Of a stretch of 6,788 nucleotides of DNA, positions 1 to 5,964 are shown in pieces; position 1 is the first letter of the stretch; every line of letters begins with the position of its first letter. The stretch lies in assembly GCA_019090845.1 (NCBI GenBank), contig JAHRVD010000193.1:1-6788 (forward strand), given 5' to 3'. Below the pieces are notes generated by a model. It saw only the letters and a program-made list of their open reading frames with translations. It did not search any database and had not been told where the DNA came from. The DNA comes from Marinosulfonomonas sp. Its GTDB lineage: Bacteria; Pseudomonadota; Alphaproteobacteria; Rhodobacterales; Rhodobacteraceae. The translations under genes and the position numbers were made by a program.

Positions 1-296
1 CGGATACACCGGGGTATCGGGCCAAAGATACCGAGTCTTTTTCGGACAACTACAAGAATTCAGACTCGAGCGTTTTACGGACGACTCGCCAAACGCACCT
101 GACGTCAGACGCCGCTAGAAACACCGCGGCTAAGCTGCTCGATGCAGGTGGTGAATCCTCACCCAATGGAAACAACGTATCTCTGGAACTGGAGATGGTG
201 AAAGCGACCGAGGTTCGTCACCAGCACGATTTGGCCCTTTCCGTCTATTCCAGCTCTCTTAACATCATACGCACCAGTCTTGGTCGCGGACGCTAG
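1..296 (+). CDS. flgB: FlgB, proximal rod protein (3' part; 5' end outside window)
   Basis: This is the C-terminal 97 residues of the proximal rod protein FlgB, which is exported through the flagellar type III apparatus and joins the rod just above FliE and the MS ring. The frame is set by the stop TAG at 294-296; the first complete codon begins at base 3. The visible protein opens on DTPGYRAK, the end of the axial-protein motif NIANxDTPGY normally found near residue 35, so only about 30-40 residues are missing. The C-terminal part contains NGNNVSLELEMVKA and a helix ending in SLNIIRTSLGRGR, matching the FlgB pattern of GNxVxLExEM followed by an amphipathic helix. The TAG is fused to a run of six Gs that serves as the flgC ribosome binding site, and flgC follows 15 nt later. 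Identification is firm. Confidence 0.95.
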   Translation, partial: DTPGYRAKDTESFSDNYKNSDSSVLRTTRQTHLTSDAARNTAAKLLDAGGESSPNGNNVSLELEMVKATEVRHQHDLALSVYSSSLNIIRTSLGRGR

Positions 297-302
297 GGGG
301 GA
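294..302 (+). promoter_or_regulatory. Ribosome binding site of flgC overlapping the flgB stop
   Basis: The stop codon TAG of flgB runs straight into GGGGGGA, giving a purine-rich Shine-Dalgarno sequence about 9 nt before the flgC ATG at 312. The overlap of stop and binding site suggests that ribosomes ending flgB help initiate flgC. Confidence 0.6.
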
Positions 303-311
303 ATCAAAATT

Positions 312-704
312 ATGAGTGACCTTTTCAATACTCTTCAGCTGTCGGCCAGTGGCATGCGGGCGCAGGCGAATCGAATTCGTCACGTTTCCGAAAATATCGC
401 GAACGCAGACACCCCTGGCTATCACCGCAAAACAATCAGTTTTGAATCTGAAATGCAGGCCGGAAAAATGACCGGCGCGGTCCAGTCTGGCCAGATTGAA
501 CTGGACCAACGCGAATTATCGAAAATTTTCGATCCCGGCCATCCTATGGCCGATGAAACTGGCCACTACGATGGATCGAATGTCGATCTGGTGGTCGAAA
601 TCGCTGACGCGCGCGAAGCGCAGCGCAGCTATGAGGCGAATTTAAAGATGTTCGATCAGGCCCGGCAAATGTCCAAAAGCCTGCTTGAACTTCTGCGCCG
701 TTAG
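312..704 (+). CDS. flgC: FlgC, proximal rod protein
   Basis: FlgC is a proximal rod subunit exported to the periplasm, where it assembles with FlgB, FlgF and FliE between the MS ring and the distal rod. The 130-residue product is close to the usual family length of about 135. Residues 1-27 form the N-terminal amphipathic helix typical of axial proteins, followed by the signature NIANADTPGY at 28-37. The C-terminal helix includes NVDLVVEIADAREAQRSYEA at 90-109, the family's NVDLxxE...EAQRxYEAN block. The start at 312 is preceded by a strong purine-rich site and lies 15 nt after the flgB stop. The fliE start follows 11 nt after the stop. Nothing is missing or broken. Confidence 0.97.
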   Translation: MSDLFNTLQLSASGMRAQANRIRHVSENIANADTPGYHRKTISFESEMQAGKMTGAVQSGQIELDQRELSKIFDPGHPMADETGHYDGSNVDLVVEIADAREAQRSYEANLKMFDQARQMSKSLLELLRR

Positions 705-709
705 AGGAG
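702..709 (+). promoter_or_regulatory. Stop/Shine-Dalgarno fusion between flgC and fliE
   Basis: The octamer TAGAGGAG contains both the flgC stop (TAG, 702-704) and a strong Shine-Dalgarno core for fliE, whose ATG is at 716. The identical octamer sits at the flgF/flgG junction (1992-1999). Confidence 0.7.
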
Positions 710-715
710 ACCAGA

Positions 716-1003
716 ATGGACCTACGTTCCTCACTCGCCGCCCAGCAATATGCAGCGACCCGCCCGGCAACAGCGGCAAAACCCGCACCGGGCGGGCAAG
801 GTGATATATCAAAAGCAGCCGGAGAATTCGCAGAATTACTACGCGCTGGCGAAGAAACTGCCAAAGCAACCCTGACCGGCGGCGCTGATCCACACGCTCT
901 TGTTCAGGCGTTGGCACAAACCGAGCTGGCGGTCGAAACAGCGGTCACCGTTCGTAACAAAGTTGTGGAAGCCTACCAGGAAATCCTCCGGATGCCGGTG
1001 TAA
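716..1003 (+). CDS. fliE: FliE, MS ring-rod junction protein
   Basis: FliE links the FliF MS ring to the proximal rod and is needed early for export of rod proteins. The 95-residue product is near the usual length of about 100. The first 35 residues are Ala/Pro/Gly-rich and poorly conserved, as is common for the family. The C-terminal half carries the recognisable block: DPHALVQALAQTELAVETA at 58-76, then VRNKVVEAYQEILRMPV at 79-95, which matches the family's RNKxxxAYQEIMRMxV ending. The start is supported by AGAGGAG 6 nt upstream. fliE lies between flgC and fliQ, with only 4 nt before the fliQ ATG. The identification rests mainly on the C-terminal motif, which is quite specific. Confidence 0.93.
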   Translation: MDLRSSLAAQQYAATRPATAAKPAPGGQGDISKAAGEFAELLRAGEETAKATLTGGADPHALVQALAQTELAVETAVTVRNKVVEAYQEILRMPV

Positions 1004-1007
1004 TCTG

Positions 1008-1274
1008 ATGGACGAAATAGTTTTTTATGACACCTTGCGTCAGGGTCTTTGGGTTGCCGTTGTAATCTCAACGCCAATACTGCTCGTGGCACTTATCGCT
1101 GGTGTAACCGTCGGTTTGTTTCAGGCCCTTACCTCCATTCAGGAAATGACGCTGACGTTCGTCCCAAAGCTCGCTGCCATTTTGGCTGTATTCTGGGCCT
1201 CGATGGGCTTCATGACGGAATCCATTACAGCATTTTTTACTCAGCGAATTGTTCCGCTGATCGCAGGGGTCTGA
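1008..1274 (+). CDS. fliQ: FliQ, flagellar export gate membrane protein
   Basis: FliQ is a small inner-membrane subunit of the flagellar type III export gate, where several copies pack around the FliP/FliR core. The 88-residue product is the normal family length (about 89). Two hydrophobic hairpin helices are visible at about residues 12-35 and 51-74, joined by the conserved loop GLFQALTSIQEMTLTFVPK (36-54), the FliQ/SctS signature. The reading frame is open further upstream to 900, but the ATG at 1008 gives the family length and the typical MDE start; the longer version would be buried in fliE. The Shine-Dalgarno signal is weak, so initiation probably depends on coupling to the fliE stop 4 nt upstream. 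fliP is not adjacent here, and fliR is in the convergent operon. Confidence 0.96.
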   Translation: MDEIVFYDTLRQGLWVAVVISTPILLVALIAGVTVGLFQALTSIQEMTLTFVPKLAAILAVFWASMGFMTESITAFFTQRIVPLIAGV

Positions 1275-1277
1275 TCC

Positions 1278-1994
1278 ATGGATAACGCCGGATACACCTC
1301 TCTTGGTCGCCAATCCGGCCTATTGCGAGAAATGCAAATGGTCGCAAATAATATCGCCAATATTTCCACGAACGGGTTTCGCAAAGAAGGTTTGGTTTTT
1401 GCAGAATACGTCCACGCGATGGATGGCGGCGACCCCTCACTTTCGATGGCTCATGCAAATGTCCGGGCGACCAACCAAGCACAGGGCCCAATGACGCAGA
1501 CAGCGAATCCATTCGATTTGGCGATTGAAGGCCCCGGGTTTTTTCTTGTCGAAACTCCAGACGGGAATCAACTGACAAGAGCCGGTAGTTTTACGCCAAA
1601 TGCAGATGGCGAATTGGTGACAACCGACGGTCACCGCGTTTTGGACGTCGGGTCTGCCCCTGTTTTCGTGCCGCCGGATGCAAAATCCGTTGCAATTGCC
1701 AGCGACGGCACGGTCTCGACAGATGGACGACCGTTAGCACAGATCGGAATATTTGCACCCGCAGACCCTGCGAAAATTGTCCGTGCCGGAAGCGCAATGT
1801 TCCAAACCGGCGATGACCTGAACACTGTTTCTAACCCGCAAATTATACAGGGGTTTCTGGAAAATTCCAATGTGAACCCGGTGCTTGAAATTGCCCGGAT
1901 GATTGAAGTCCAACATGCCTACGAACTGGGGCAAAAACTGCTTGATCAGGAAGACGAACGAATTCGAAGCGTCATGCAGACACTTGGCCGATAG
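1278..1994 (+). CDS. flgF: FlgF, rod protein
   Basis: FlgF is an axial rod subunit located between the proximal FlgB/FlgC rod and the distal FlgG rod, and is exported through the type III gate. The 238-residue protein matches the family length of about 240-250. In order it shows the N-terminal axial motif ANNIANISTNGF (23-34), the central FDLAIEGPGFF block (79-89), TRAGSFTPNADGELVTTDG (100-118) and a C-terminal helix that includes QGFLENSNVNPVLEIARMI (191-209). FlgF was preferred over FlgG because of the MDNAGYTSLGRQSGL start, the shorter length and the lack of the FlgG rod insertion, together with a genuine FlgG directly downstream. AGGGG at 1265-1269, inside the end of fliQ, supports the start at 1278, 3 nt after the fliQ stop. 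Confidence 0.96.
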   Translation: MDNAGYTSLGRQSGLLREMQMVANNIANISTNGFRKEGLVFAEYVHAMDGGDPSLSMAHANVRATNQAQGPMTQTANPFDLAIEGPGFFLVETPDGNQLTRAGSFTPNADGELVTTDGHRVLDVGSAPVFVPPDAKSVAIASDGTVSTDGRPLAQIGIFAPADPAKIVRAGSAMFQTGDDLNTVSNPQIIQGFLENSNVNPVLEIARMIEVQHAYELGQKLLDQEDERIRSVMQTLGR

Positions 1995-1999
1995 AGGAG
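1992..1999 (+). promoter_or_regulatory. Stop/Shine-Dalgarno fusion between flgF and flgG
   Basis: TAGAGGAG combines the flgF stop (1992-1994) with a strong ribosome binding site for the flgG ATG at 2006. It is the same octamer as at the flgC/fliE junction, consistent with tight coupling in one transcript. Confidence 0.7.
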
Positions 2000-2005
2000 T
2001 TAGAA

Positions 2006-2791
2006 ATGCGAGCACTAAAAATTGCGGCCACTGGAATGAGCGCCCAACAAATGCGGGTCGAGGTGATATCAAATAACCTCGCCAATATGAATACCACTGG
2101 CTACAACGCGCGGCGCGCCGAGTTTTCCGATTTGCACTACCAGCAATTGACCCGGGCCGGATCGATCAATTCATCCAACGGAACAGTCTTGCCGACCGGT
2201 ATTCAACTGGGACTTGGCGTGCGTCCTTCCTCGGTAACTGTAAATCTATCGCAGGGGTCGCTTTCACCAACAAATGGCGATCTGGATTTTGCCATCGAAG
2301 GTCAGGGATACTTTGAAGTGACGCTTCCGTCGGGATTGTCTGCTTACACCCGCGACGGCGCATTAAAGCGTTCTGCCGATGGATTGGTTGTCACGTCCGA
2401 TGGTCACCCGGTGGTTCCGGACATTGTTGTACCGTCGGATGCACGCAGTATTTCAACCAATGCCGAGGGCGAGGTTTACGCATATTTCAGTGACCGCGTA
2501 GAGCCAGAGTTGTTGGGACAATTCACGTTGGCAGGGTTTGCCAACGCCAAGGGACTTGAGGCGATGGGGAATAACCTGTTTCTCGAAACATCTGCCTCTG
2601 GCTCGGCGCTTGTGACGACGCCCGGATCCGATGGTTTGGGTACATTGCGCCAAGGTTATTTGGAGGATTCCTCGGTTGATGCCGTCAGGGAAGTGACCGA
2701 ATTGATCGAGGCCCAGCGCGGCTATGAATTGAACGCCAAGGTTATAACCGCTGCGGATCAAATGTTGGCCGCAACCACCCAGGTGCGCTAG
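2006..2791 (+). CDS. flgG: FlgG, distal rod protein
   Basis: FlgG builds the distal rod that passes through the P and L rings to meet the hook. The 261-residue length equals that of classical FlgG proteins (about 260). Visible blocks are MRALKIAATGMSAQQ (1-15), the axial motif SNNLANMNTTGY (22-33), a Ser/Gly-rich segment leading to PTGIQLGLGVRPSSVTVNL (63-81), which corresponds to the FlgG rod-specific region, DLDFAIEGQGYF (92-103), YTRDGALKRSADGLVVTSDG (114-133) and a C-terminal helix containing DAVREVTELIEAQRGYELNA (225-244). The start has an ideal binding site 6 nt upstream. The stop TAG at 2789-2791 is directly followed by the flgA ATG with no gap. No anomalies were seen. Confidence 0.98.
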   Translation: MRALKIAATGMSAQQMRVEVISNNLANMNTTGYNARRAEFSDLHYQQLTRAGSINSSNGTVLPTGIQLGLGVRPSSVTVNLSQGSLSPTNGDLDFAIEGQGYFEVTLPSGLSAYTRDGALKRSADGLVVTSDGHPVVPDIVVPSDARSISTNAEGEVYAYFSDRVEPELLGQFTLAGFANAKGLEAMGNNLFLETSASGSALVTTPGSDGLGTLRQGYLEDSSVDAVREVTELIEAQRGYELNAKVITAADQMLAATTQVR

Positions 2792-3217
2792 ATGAAACTT
2801 GGAAATATTGCATTGGCAATTCTTATGTTTCCAACAATCGCATTTGCCGACACGTTGATTGCGACACGCACCGTGCGTGCACATACGGTTTTGACCCAAG
2901 CCGACGTCACTTTAGTACGAAACAGTTCACCCAGCGCCCTGACAGACATCAACAATGTCGTCGGTCTGGAAACGCGCGTCACACTTTATGAAGGACGACC
3001 GATAAATAGTCGCGACATTGGACCGGCGGTGATCGTTCAGCGCAACCAGATCGTGACGCTGATGTATCGGCGCGGCGGGCTTACCATTTCCGCCGAAGCG
3101 CGCTCACTCGGACGCGCTGGTATCGGCGAATCTGTTCGGATTATGAATCTTGCCTCTCGGCAAACAGTTACCGGAATCGTTAGCCAGGATGGAACAGTTT
3201 TTGTCCGCGGCTACTAA
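2792..3217 (+). CDS. flgA: FlgA, flagellar P-ring assembly chaperone
   Basis: FlgA is a periplasmic chaperone that helps FlgI polymerise into the P ring around the rod. Residues 1-19 form a clear Sec signal peptide (MKLGNIALAILMFPTIAFA, with cleavage expected after AFA and before Asp20). A SAF-type domain follows at about 22-80, with VRAHTVLTQADVTL at 28-41 and LYEGRPINSRDI at 65-76. The C-terminal beta domain contains VQRNQIVTLMYRRGGLTISA (82-101) and IGESVRIMN (111-119). At 141 residues it is much shorter than enterobacterial FlgA (about 219) and lacks its extra N-terminal domain, but this is a common size in alphaproteobacteria. It begins immediately after the flgG stop without a strong binding site of its own, so coupled translation is likely. 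flgI, its client gene, is not in the window. Confidence 0.93.
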   Translation: MKLGNIALAILMFPTIAFADTLIATRTVRAHTVLTQADVTLVRNSSPSALTDINNVVGLETRVTLYEGRPINSRDIGPAVIVQRNQIVTLMYRRGGLTISAEARSLGRAGIGESVRIMNLASRQTVTGIVSQDGTVFVRGY

Positions 3218-3225
3218 CCAAAATT

Positions 3226-3231
3226 GGATGG
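3226..3231 (+). promoter_or_regulatory. Ribosome binding site deciding the flgH start
   Basis: GGATGG lies 5 nt before the ATG at 3237. It overlaps the in-frame alternative ATG at 3228, which has no purine-rich site of its own upstream. This favours 3237 as the flgH start. Confidence 0.5.
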
Positions 3232-3236
3232 TTTAC

Positions 3237-3956
3237 ATGCGAAATCTACTGTTGTTGCTATTGCTCATTCCTGCCTGCGCACGGCTGGATAAAATTGATT
3301 CCGCAACAAGGCTGACCACCAGCGCCAATGGCGCCGAACATCTGGCAATGATGTCGCCCGGCTTGCCATCCCAGGCCGACCGGAAAGACAACACAGACAC
3401 TGCATCGTTATGGAGCGGTGGCAGACAATCTCTGCTTGGTGATCGGCGAGCACTTCGTCAGGGTGACATCATGACCGTAGTCATTGAAATTGATGACAAG
3501 GCAGAAATCTCTAATTCAACAACAAGTAGCCGCAGCGGGTCGCAATCAATGGCATTGCCATCATTGCTGGGGATTCCGCAACGCATAAACCCGCTTCTGC
3601 CCGAGGGCGCCAGCTTGGATTCCGCCGTTTCGACGAACTCTTCTAGCGAAGCAAGCGGCGACGGATCGGTTCGTCGAAAGGAAAAGCTCACCCTGAGAGT
3701 TGCGGCAACAGTTACCTCAGTTCTGCCCAACGGTGTGCTGGAAATTCAGGGCACTCAGGAAGTGCGGGTAAATTTCGAGGTGCGCGAATTACTTGTGTCA
3801 GGATATGTCCGACCTGAAGACATTTCCCGACAAAACGAGATAACATACGACAAGATTGCATCCGCCCGGATTTCTTACGGCGGCCGAGGGCAGATTTCCA
3901 ATAACCAGAGGCCGCGTTACGGCCAACGGGTAGTTGATAGTATTCTTCCATTCTGA
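3237..3956 (+). CDS. flgH: FlgH, flagellar L-ring lipoprotein
   Basis: FlgH forms the L ring in the outer membrane, the bushing through which the rod rotates. From the ATG at 3237 the product is 239 residues, the usual size. It opens with a lipoprotein signal, MRNLLLLLLLIPAC, in which Cys14 is the predicted lipidation site after the lipobox I-P-A. The FlgH core follows: SLWSGGRQSLLGDRRALRQGD (58-77 region), then VVIEIDDKAEISNSTTSSRS (81-100), and the C-terminal signature VLPNGVLEIQGTQEVRVN (162-179), with VSGYVRPEDIS (187-197), ASARISYGGRGQI (208-220) and a terminal LPF. The frame stays open back to 3150, inside flgA, but a longer start would bury the signal peptide, so it was rejected; ATG 3228 remains a minor alternative. 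The gene follows the flgA stop by 19 nt. Confidence 0.95.
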   Translation: MRNLLLLLLLIPACARLDKIDSATRLTTSANGAEHLAMMSPGLPSQADRKDNTDTASLWSGGRQSLLGDRRALRQGDIMTVVIEIDDKAEISNSTTSSRSGSQSMALPSLLGIPQRINPLLPEGASLDSAVSTNSSSEASGDGSVRRKEKLTLRVAATVTSVLPNGVLEIQGTQEVRVNFEVRELLVSGYVRPEDISRQNEITYDKIASARISYGGRGQISNNQRPRYGQRVVDSILPF

Positions 3957-3967
3957 GGTAGAGGGTA

Positions 3968-4483
3968 ATGGGTAAAGTTTTTCCTATTTTGTTAGCCATT
4001 TTGGGTCTCGGCGCGGGCGTTGGTGGCGGCATTATACTGCGGCCAGATCCCACAGAAGTCGTAGACATTAATCCTTGCGGGGATGTTTCGGCGGCCCATG
4101 CAGGCGATAAAGCGGCAAATGTTACCGATACAACAACACATGAAGCAGGTACCAACGAGAATGTGGATTATGTAAAACTGAACAATCAGTTTGTTATTCC
4201 GGTGGTGAAAGACGGCCGCGTCAGTGCCCTTGTCGTGCTCGCACTAAGCCTTGAAGTCGCCAGCGGGCAACAAGAGTTGGTCTATCAGCGCGAACCCAAG
4301 ATACGCGATGTATTCCTTCAGGTTCTATTTGATCACGCAAACGCTGGCGGATTTGACGGGGCGTTTACAAGCGGCCTGAACATGTCGCTGCTACGTGATG
4401 CATTACGAGAAGCTGCTATTAAGACACTAGGTTCAACGATCTCCGATGTCTTGATTGTTGATGTCGTGCGCCAGGACGCCTAA
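3968..4483 (+). CDS. fliL: FliL-family flagellar basal body-associated protein
   Basis: FliL proteins are single-pass inner-membrane proteins that associate with the stator around the basal body and affect motor torque and stator stability. The 171-residue product has one membrane segment at about residues 4-24, a polar, Thr/Ala/Asp-rich linker at about 26-64, and a periplasmic domain. This domain starts with YVKLNNQFVIPVVKDGRVS (68-86) and LVVLALSLEV (88-97), continues through EPKIRDVFLQVLF (109-121), and ends with LRDALREAAIKTLG and ISDVLIVDVVRQDA. The order of a beta strand, an R-rich amphipathic helix and a final VLIVDVVRQ strand is the FliL pattern. AGAGGG at 3960-3965 supports the ATG at 3968, 11 nt after the flgH stop. 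The family call is good; whether it is the main functional FliL or a paralogue cannot be seen from this window. Confidence 0.8.
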   Translation: MGKVFPILLAILGLGAGVGGGIILRPDPTEVVDINPCGDVSAAHAGDKAANVTDTTTHEAGTNENVDYVKLNNQFVIPVVKDGRVSALVVLALSLEVASGQQELVYQREPKIRDVFLQVLFDHANAGGFDGAFTSGLNMSLLRDALREAAIKTLGSTISDVLIVDVVRQDA

Positions 4484-4516
4484 TGTGGTTTCGGTGAGAC
4501 GGCCAGTGTCCGCCGG
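4484..4516. other. Convergent intergenic gap between the two flagellar operons
   Basis: Only 33 bp separate the stop of the fliL-family gene (plus strand) from the stop of the small coiled-coil gene (minus strand). A weak 4-bp stem (CGGC 4500-4503 with GCCG 4512-4515) is present, but no U-tract follows it on either strand, so a standard intrinsic terminator is not supported. Transcripts from the two sides may overlap in this region. Confidence 0.6.
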
Positions 4517-4882
4517 CTAGTATGTTCCCGGGCTCTTGGCTTTCCGGTTTGCAAGGTCAGCCACCACATCCGCGCGACCCAGTGCAACTGCCAATTTCGC
4601 TTTTTGAATTTCGCGATCTGCGGCCAAGTTTATCAATTCTGATGACAATTCCTGGCCTCTTTTTTCAACCCAATTTCGCCAAATGTTTCGAACATGGAAA
4701 TCCGCGCCAAGATATCCGCTAACACTTGGTGCTTCCAAACGAAATTGCGCCCTCAGTGACCGAATTTCTTTTTCGAGAGTCTCGATCTTCTGGTTGGTTA
4801 CCGTCAATTTTTGCATTTCAGCATCGCGCATCATTTCCATTAGTGGAACCAGCGCCTGAAAATCGTCTTTCATTTTCGCCAT
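4517..4882 (-). CDS. Small coiled-coil protein encoded after flhB, function unknown (possibly FliJ-like)
   Basis: I do not recognise this 121-residue protein with certainty. It has no signal peptide or membrane segment and is highly charged and helical. Residues about 20-48 look like a coiled coil (MQKLTVTNQKIETLEKEIRS with hydrophobic heptad spacing), a central stretch has aromatics (VRNIWRNWVEKRGQE), and a second helix ends in KAKLAVALGRADVVADLANR. A soluble helical hairpin of this size next to export-gate genes resembles FliJ/YscO-type escort proteins, but this is an inference from shape and context. The ATG at 4882 has AAGGGG just upstream and overlaps the end of flhB by 13 nt; the ATG at 4873 (residue 4), in an ATGA overlap with the flhB stop, is an alternative. 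It is the last gene of the minus-strand operon. The position argues that the gene is real. Confidence 0.7.
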   Translation of the reverse strand: MAKMKDDFQALVPLMEMMRDAEMQKLTVTNQKIETLEKEIRSLRAQFRLEAPSVSGYLGADFHVRNIWRNWVEKRGQELSSELINLAADREIQKAKLAVALGRADVVADLANRKAKSPGTY

Positions 4883-5964
4883 ACCTGCCCCTTGACCTTC
4901 GTATTCATTGCCTCTGCAAATCGGATTGCAGCTGCGACGGCCTTAAAATGTTCGGGCCTGATTTGTTCGCCAACATCAATGCCTGCATATAGTGCTCGGG
5001 CTGTTGGTGGATCGTGCTGAACCGGAATACCCGATTCTTGTGCAATTTCCCGGATTCGGGCCGCCGCATTATCGACACCCTTGGCAACACAAACCGGAGC
5101 CTCGCCCCGAGCGCGGCTCCATTTCAAAGCGACGGCAAAATGTGTTGGGTTAACAATGATAACGTCGGCCGATGGGACGTCGGCCATCATTTGGTTAAGT
5201 GCAATTTCCTGCGCCTTCTGACGACGTTTCTGCTTTATGTGGGGATCACCTTCCATCTGTTTGGATTCGTCCACAATTTCCTGGCGTGACATCCGATTCT
5301 TGCGAATATGCTCGGAACTCTGCCAAAGGAAATCAATCCCTCCGATCGCAGCAGAAACTAATAGCACAACGAGCAAGAACTCGACGGCCAGACGTACCAT
5401 CGTTGCGGTCACTGCCGCAGGTTCAAGGGTTACTGCAGCCGCTATTTCCGACGTGTGATTGGCCAAAAATACGCCCAAGAATAGCGAATAGACCAGAAGT
5501 TTGGAAAAGCTTTTCAGGAACTCGAACAATCCTTGTCGCCCAAATTTATTTTTTGCATTTGCTATGATCGAAATTTTACTGATTTTCGGTGCAAGTTTGG
5601 ATGGCGCAACGACGAATGACCGCTGTGCTATTATCGCCAGCAATGCTGCGGCGGCCGGGATTCCAAACCAGACCAATACTGGTTTGATTGCCGCCAGAAT
5701 TATCGATGAGAATACTACTATGTGCCCGCCCGCGAACAAATCCGCAGACAAATAGTCGGGTTGTGCAATCAACTGGGTTAGCGCGGAACCCAGATCGCTT
5801 AACGACGCACCGCCCAAAGACAGCGCCACCAACAAAAACCCACAATAAGCAGCCGCTGTAGTTAGATCGGTTGACCTCGGGACCTCTCCCTTTTTGCGCG
5901 CATCGTCCAGTTTCTTCTGGGTAGGTTCAAACTGTTTTTCAGTGTCGTCTTCGCCCTGACTCAC
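4870..5964 (-). CDS. flhB: FlhB, flagellar export gate protein and substrate-specificity switch
   Basis: FlhB is the inner-membrane export-gate subunit whose cytoplasmic domain cleaves itself and switches export from rod/hook to filament substrates. The 364-residue length is normal. The N-terminus has the family signature QFEPTQKKLDDARKKGEVPR (11-30). Four hydrophobic segments lie at about 34-57, 82-112, 150-168 and 188-210, followed by the charged linker with MSRQEIVDESKQMEGDPHIK (225-244). The autocleavage motif NPTH is intact at 272-275, within VIIVNPTHFAVALKW, and is followed by CVAKGVDNAAARIREIA and PPTARALYAGIDVGEQI (319-335). The start appears to be GTG at 5964-5962, overlapping the fliR TGA by 4 nt (GTGA). 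No strong binding site is visible, so coupling to fliR is likely. The 3' end overlaps the small coiled-coil gene. Confidence 0.97.
   Translation of the reverse strand: MSQGEDDTEKQFEPTQKKLDDARKKGEVPRSTDLTTAAAYCGFLLVALSLGGASLSDLGSALTQLIAQPDYLSADLFAGGHIVVFSSIILAAIKPVLVWFGIPAAAALLAIIAQRSFVVAPSKLAPKISKISIIANAKNKFGRQGLFEFLKSFSKLLVYSLFLGVFLANHTSEIAAAVTLEPAAVTATMVRLAVEFLLVVLLVSAAIGGIDFLWQSSEHIRKNRMSRQEIVDESKQMEGDPHIKQKRRQKAQEIALNQMMADVPSADVIIVNPTHFAVALKWSRARGEAPVCVAKGVDNAAARIREIAQESGIPVQHDPPTARALYAGIDVGEQIRPEHFKAVAAAIRFAEAMNTKVKGQVWRK

Noticed and set aside
979..997. Short inverted repeats (AGGA/TCCT and CCGG elements) at the end of fliE
   Set aside because: Arms of 4 bp inside coding sequence are expected by chance, and the region codes for the conserved FliE C-terminus.
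900..1007. Upstream extension of fliQ to the ATG at 900
   Set aside because: It overlaps the conserved C-terminal part of fliE in another frame and would give a 124-residue FliQ, well above the family length of about 89.
3150..3236. Upstream extension of the flgH frame to an ATG at 3150 or 3228
   Set aside because: The long version lies mostly inside flgA and would place 29 extra residues before a clear lipoprotein signal peptide. The 3228 start lacks a binding site, whereas 3237 has GGATGG 5 nt upstream.
4498..4518. Hairpin as an intrinsic terminator between the convergent operons
   Set aside because: The stem is only 4 bp and no T-run follows on either strand.
4522..4992. Plus-strand open frames opposite the coiled-coil gene and the end of flhB
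   Set aside because: Their translations are rich in Pro, Phe, Ser and Arg without domain structure, and they lie fully antisense to genes supported by motifs or operon context.
5149..5170. Possible CtrA-like site (GTTAACAATGATAAC) inside flhB
   Set aside because: The second half-site does not match TTAA, and it lies within the flhB coding region far from any start.
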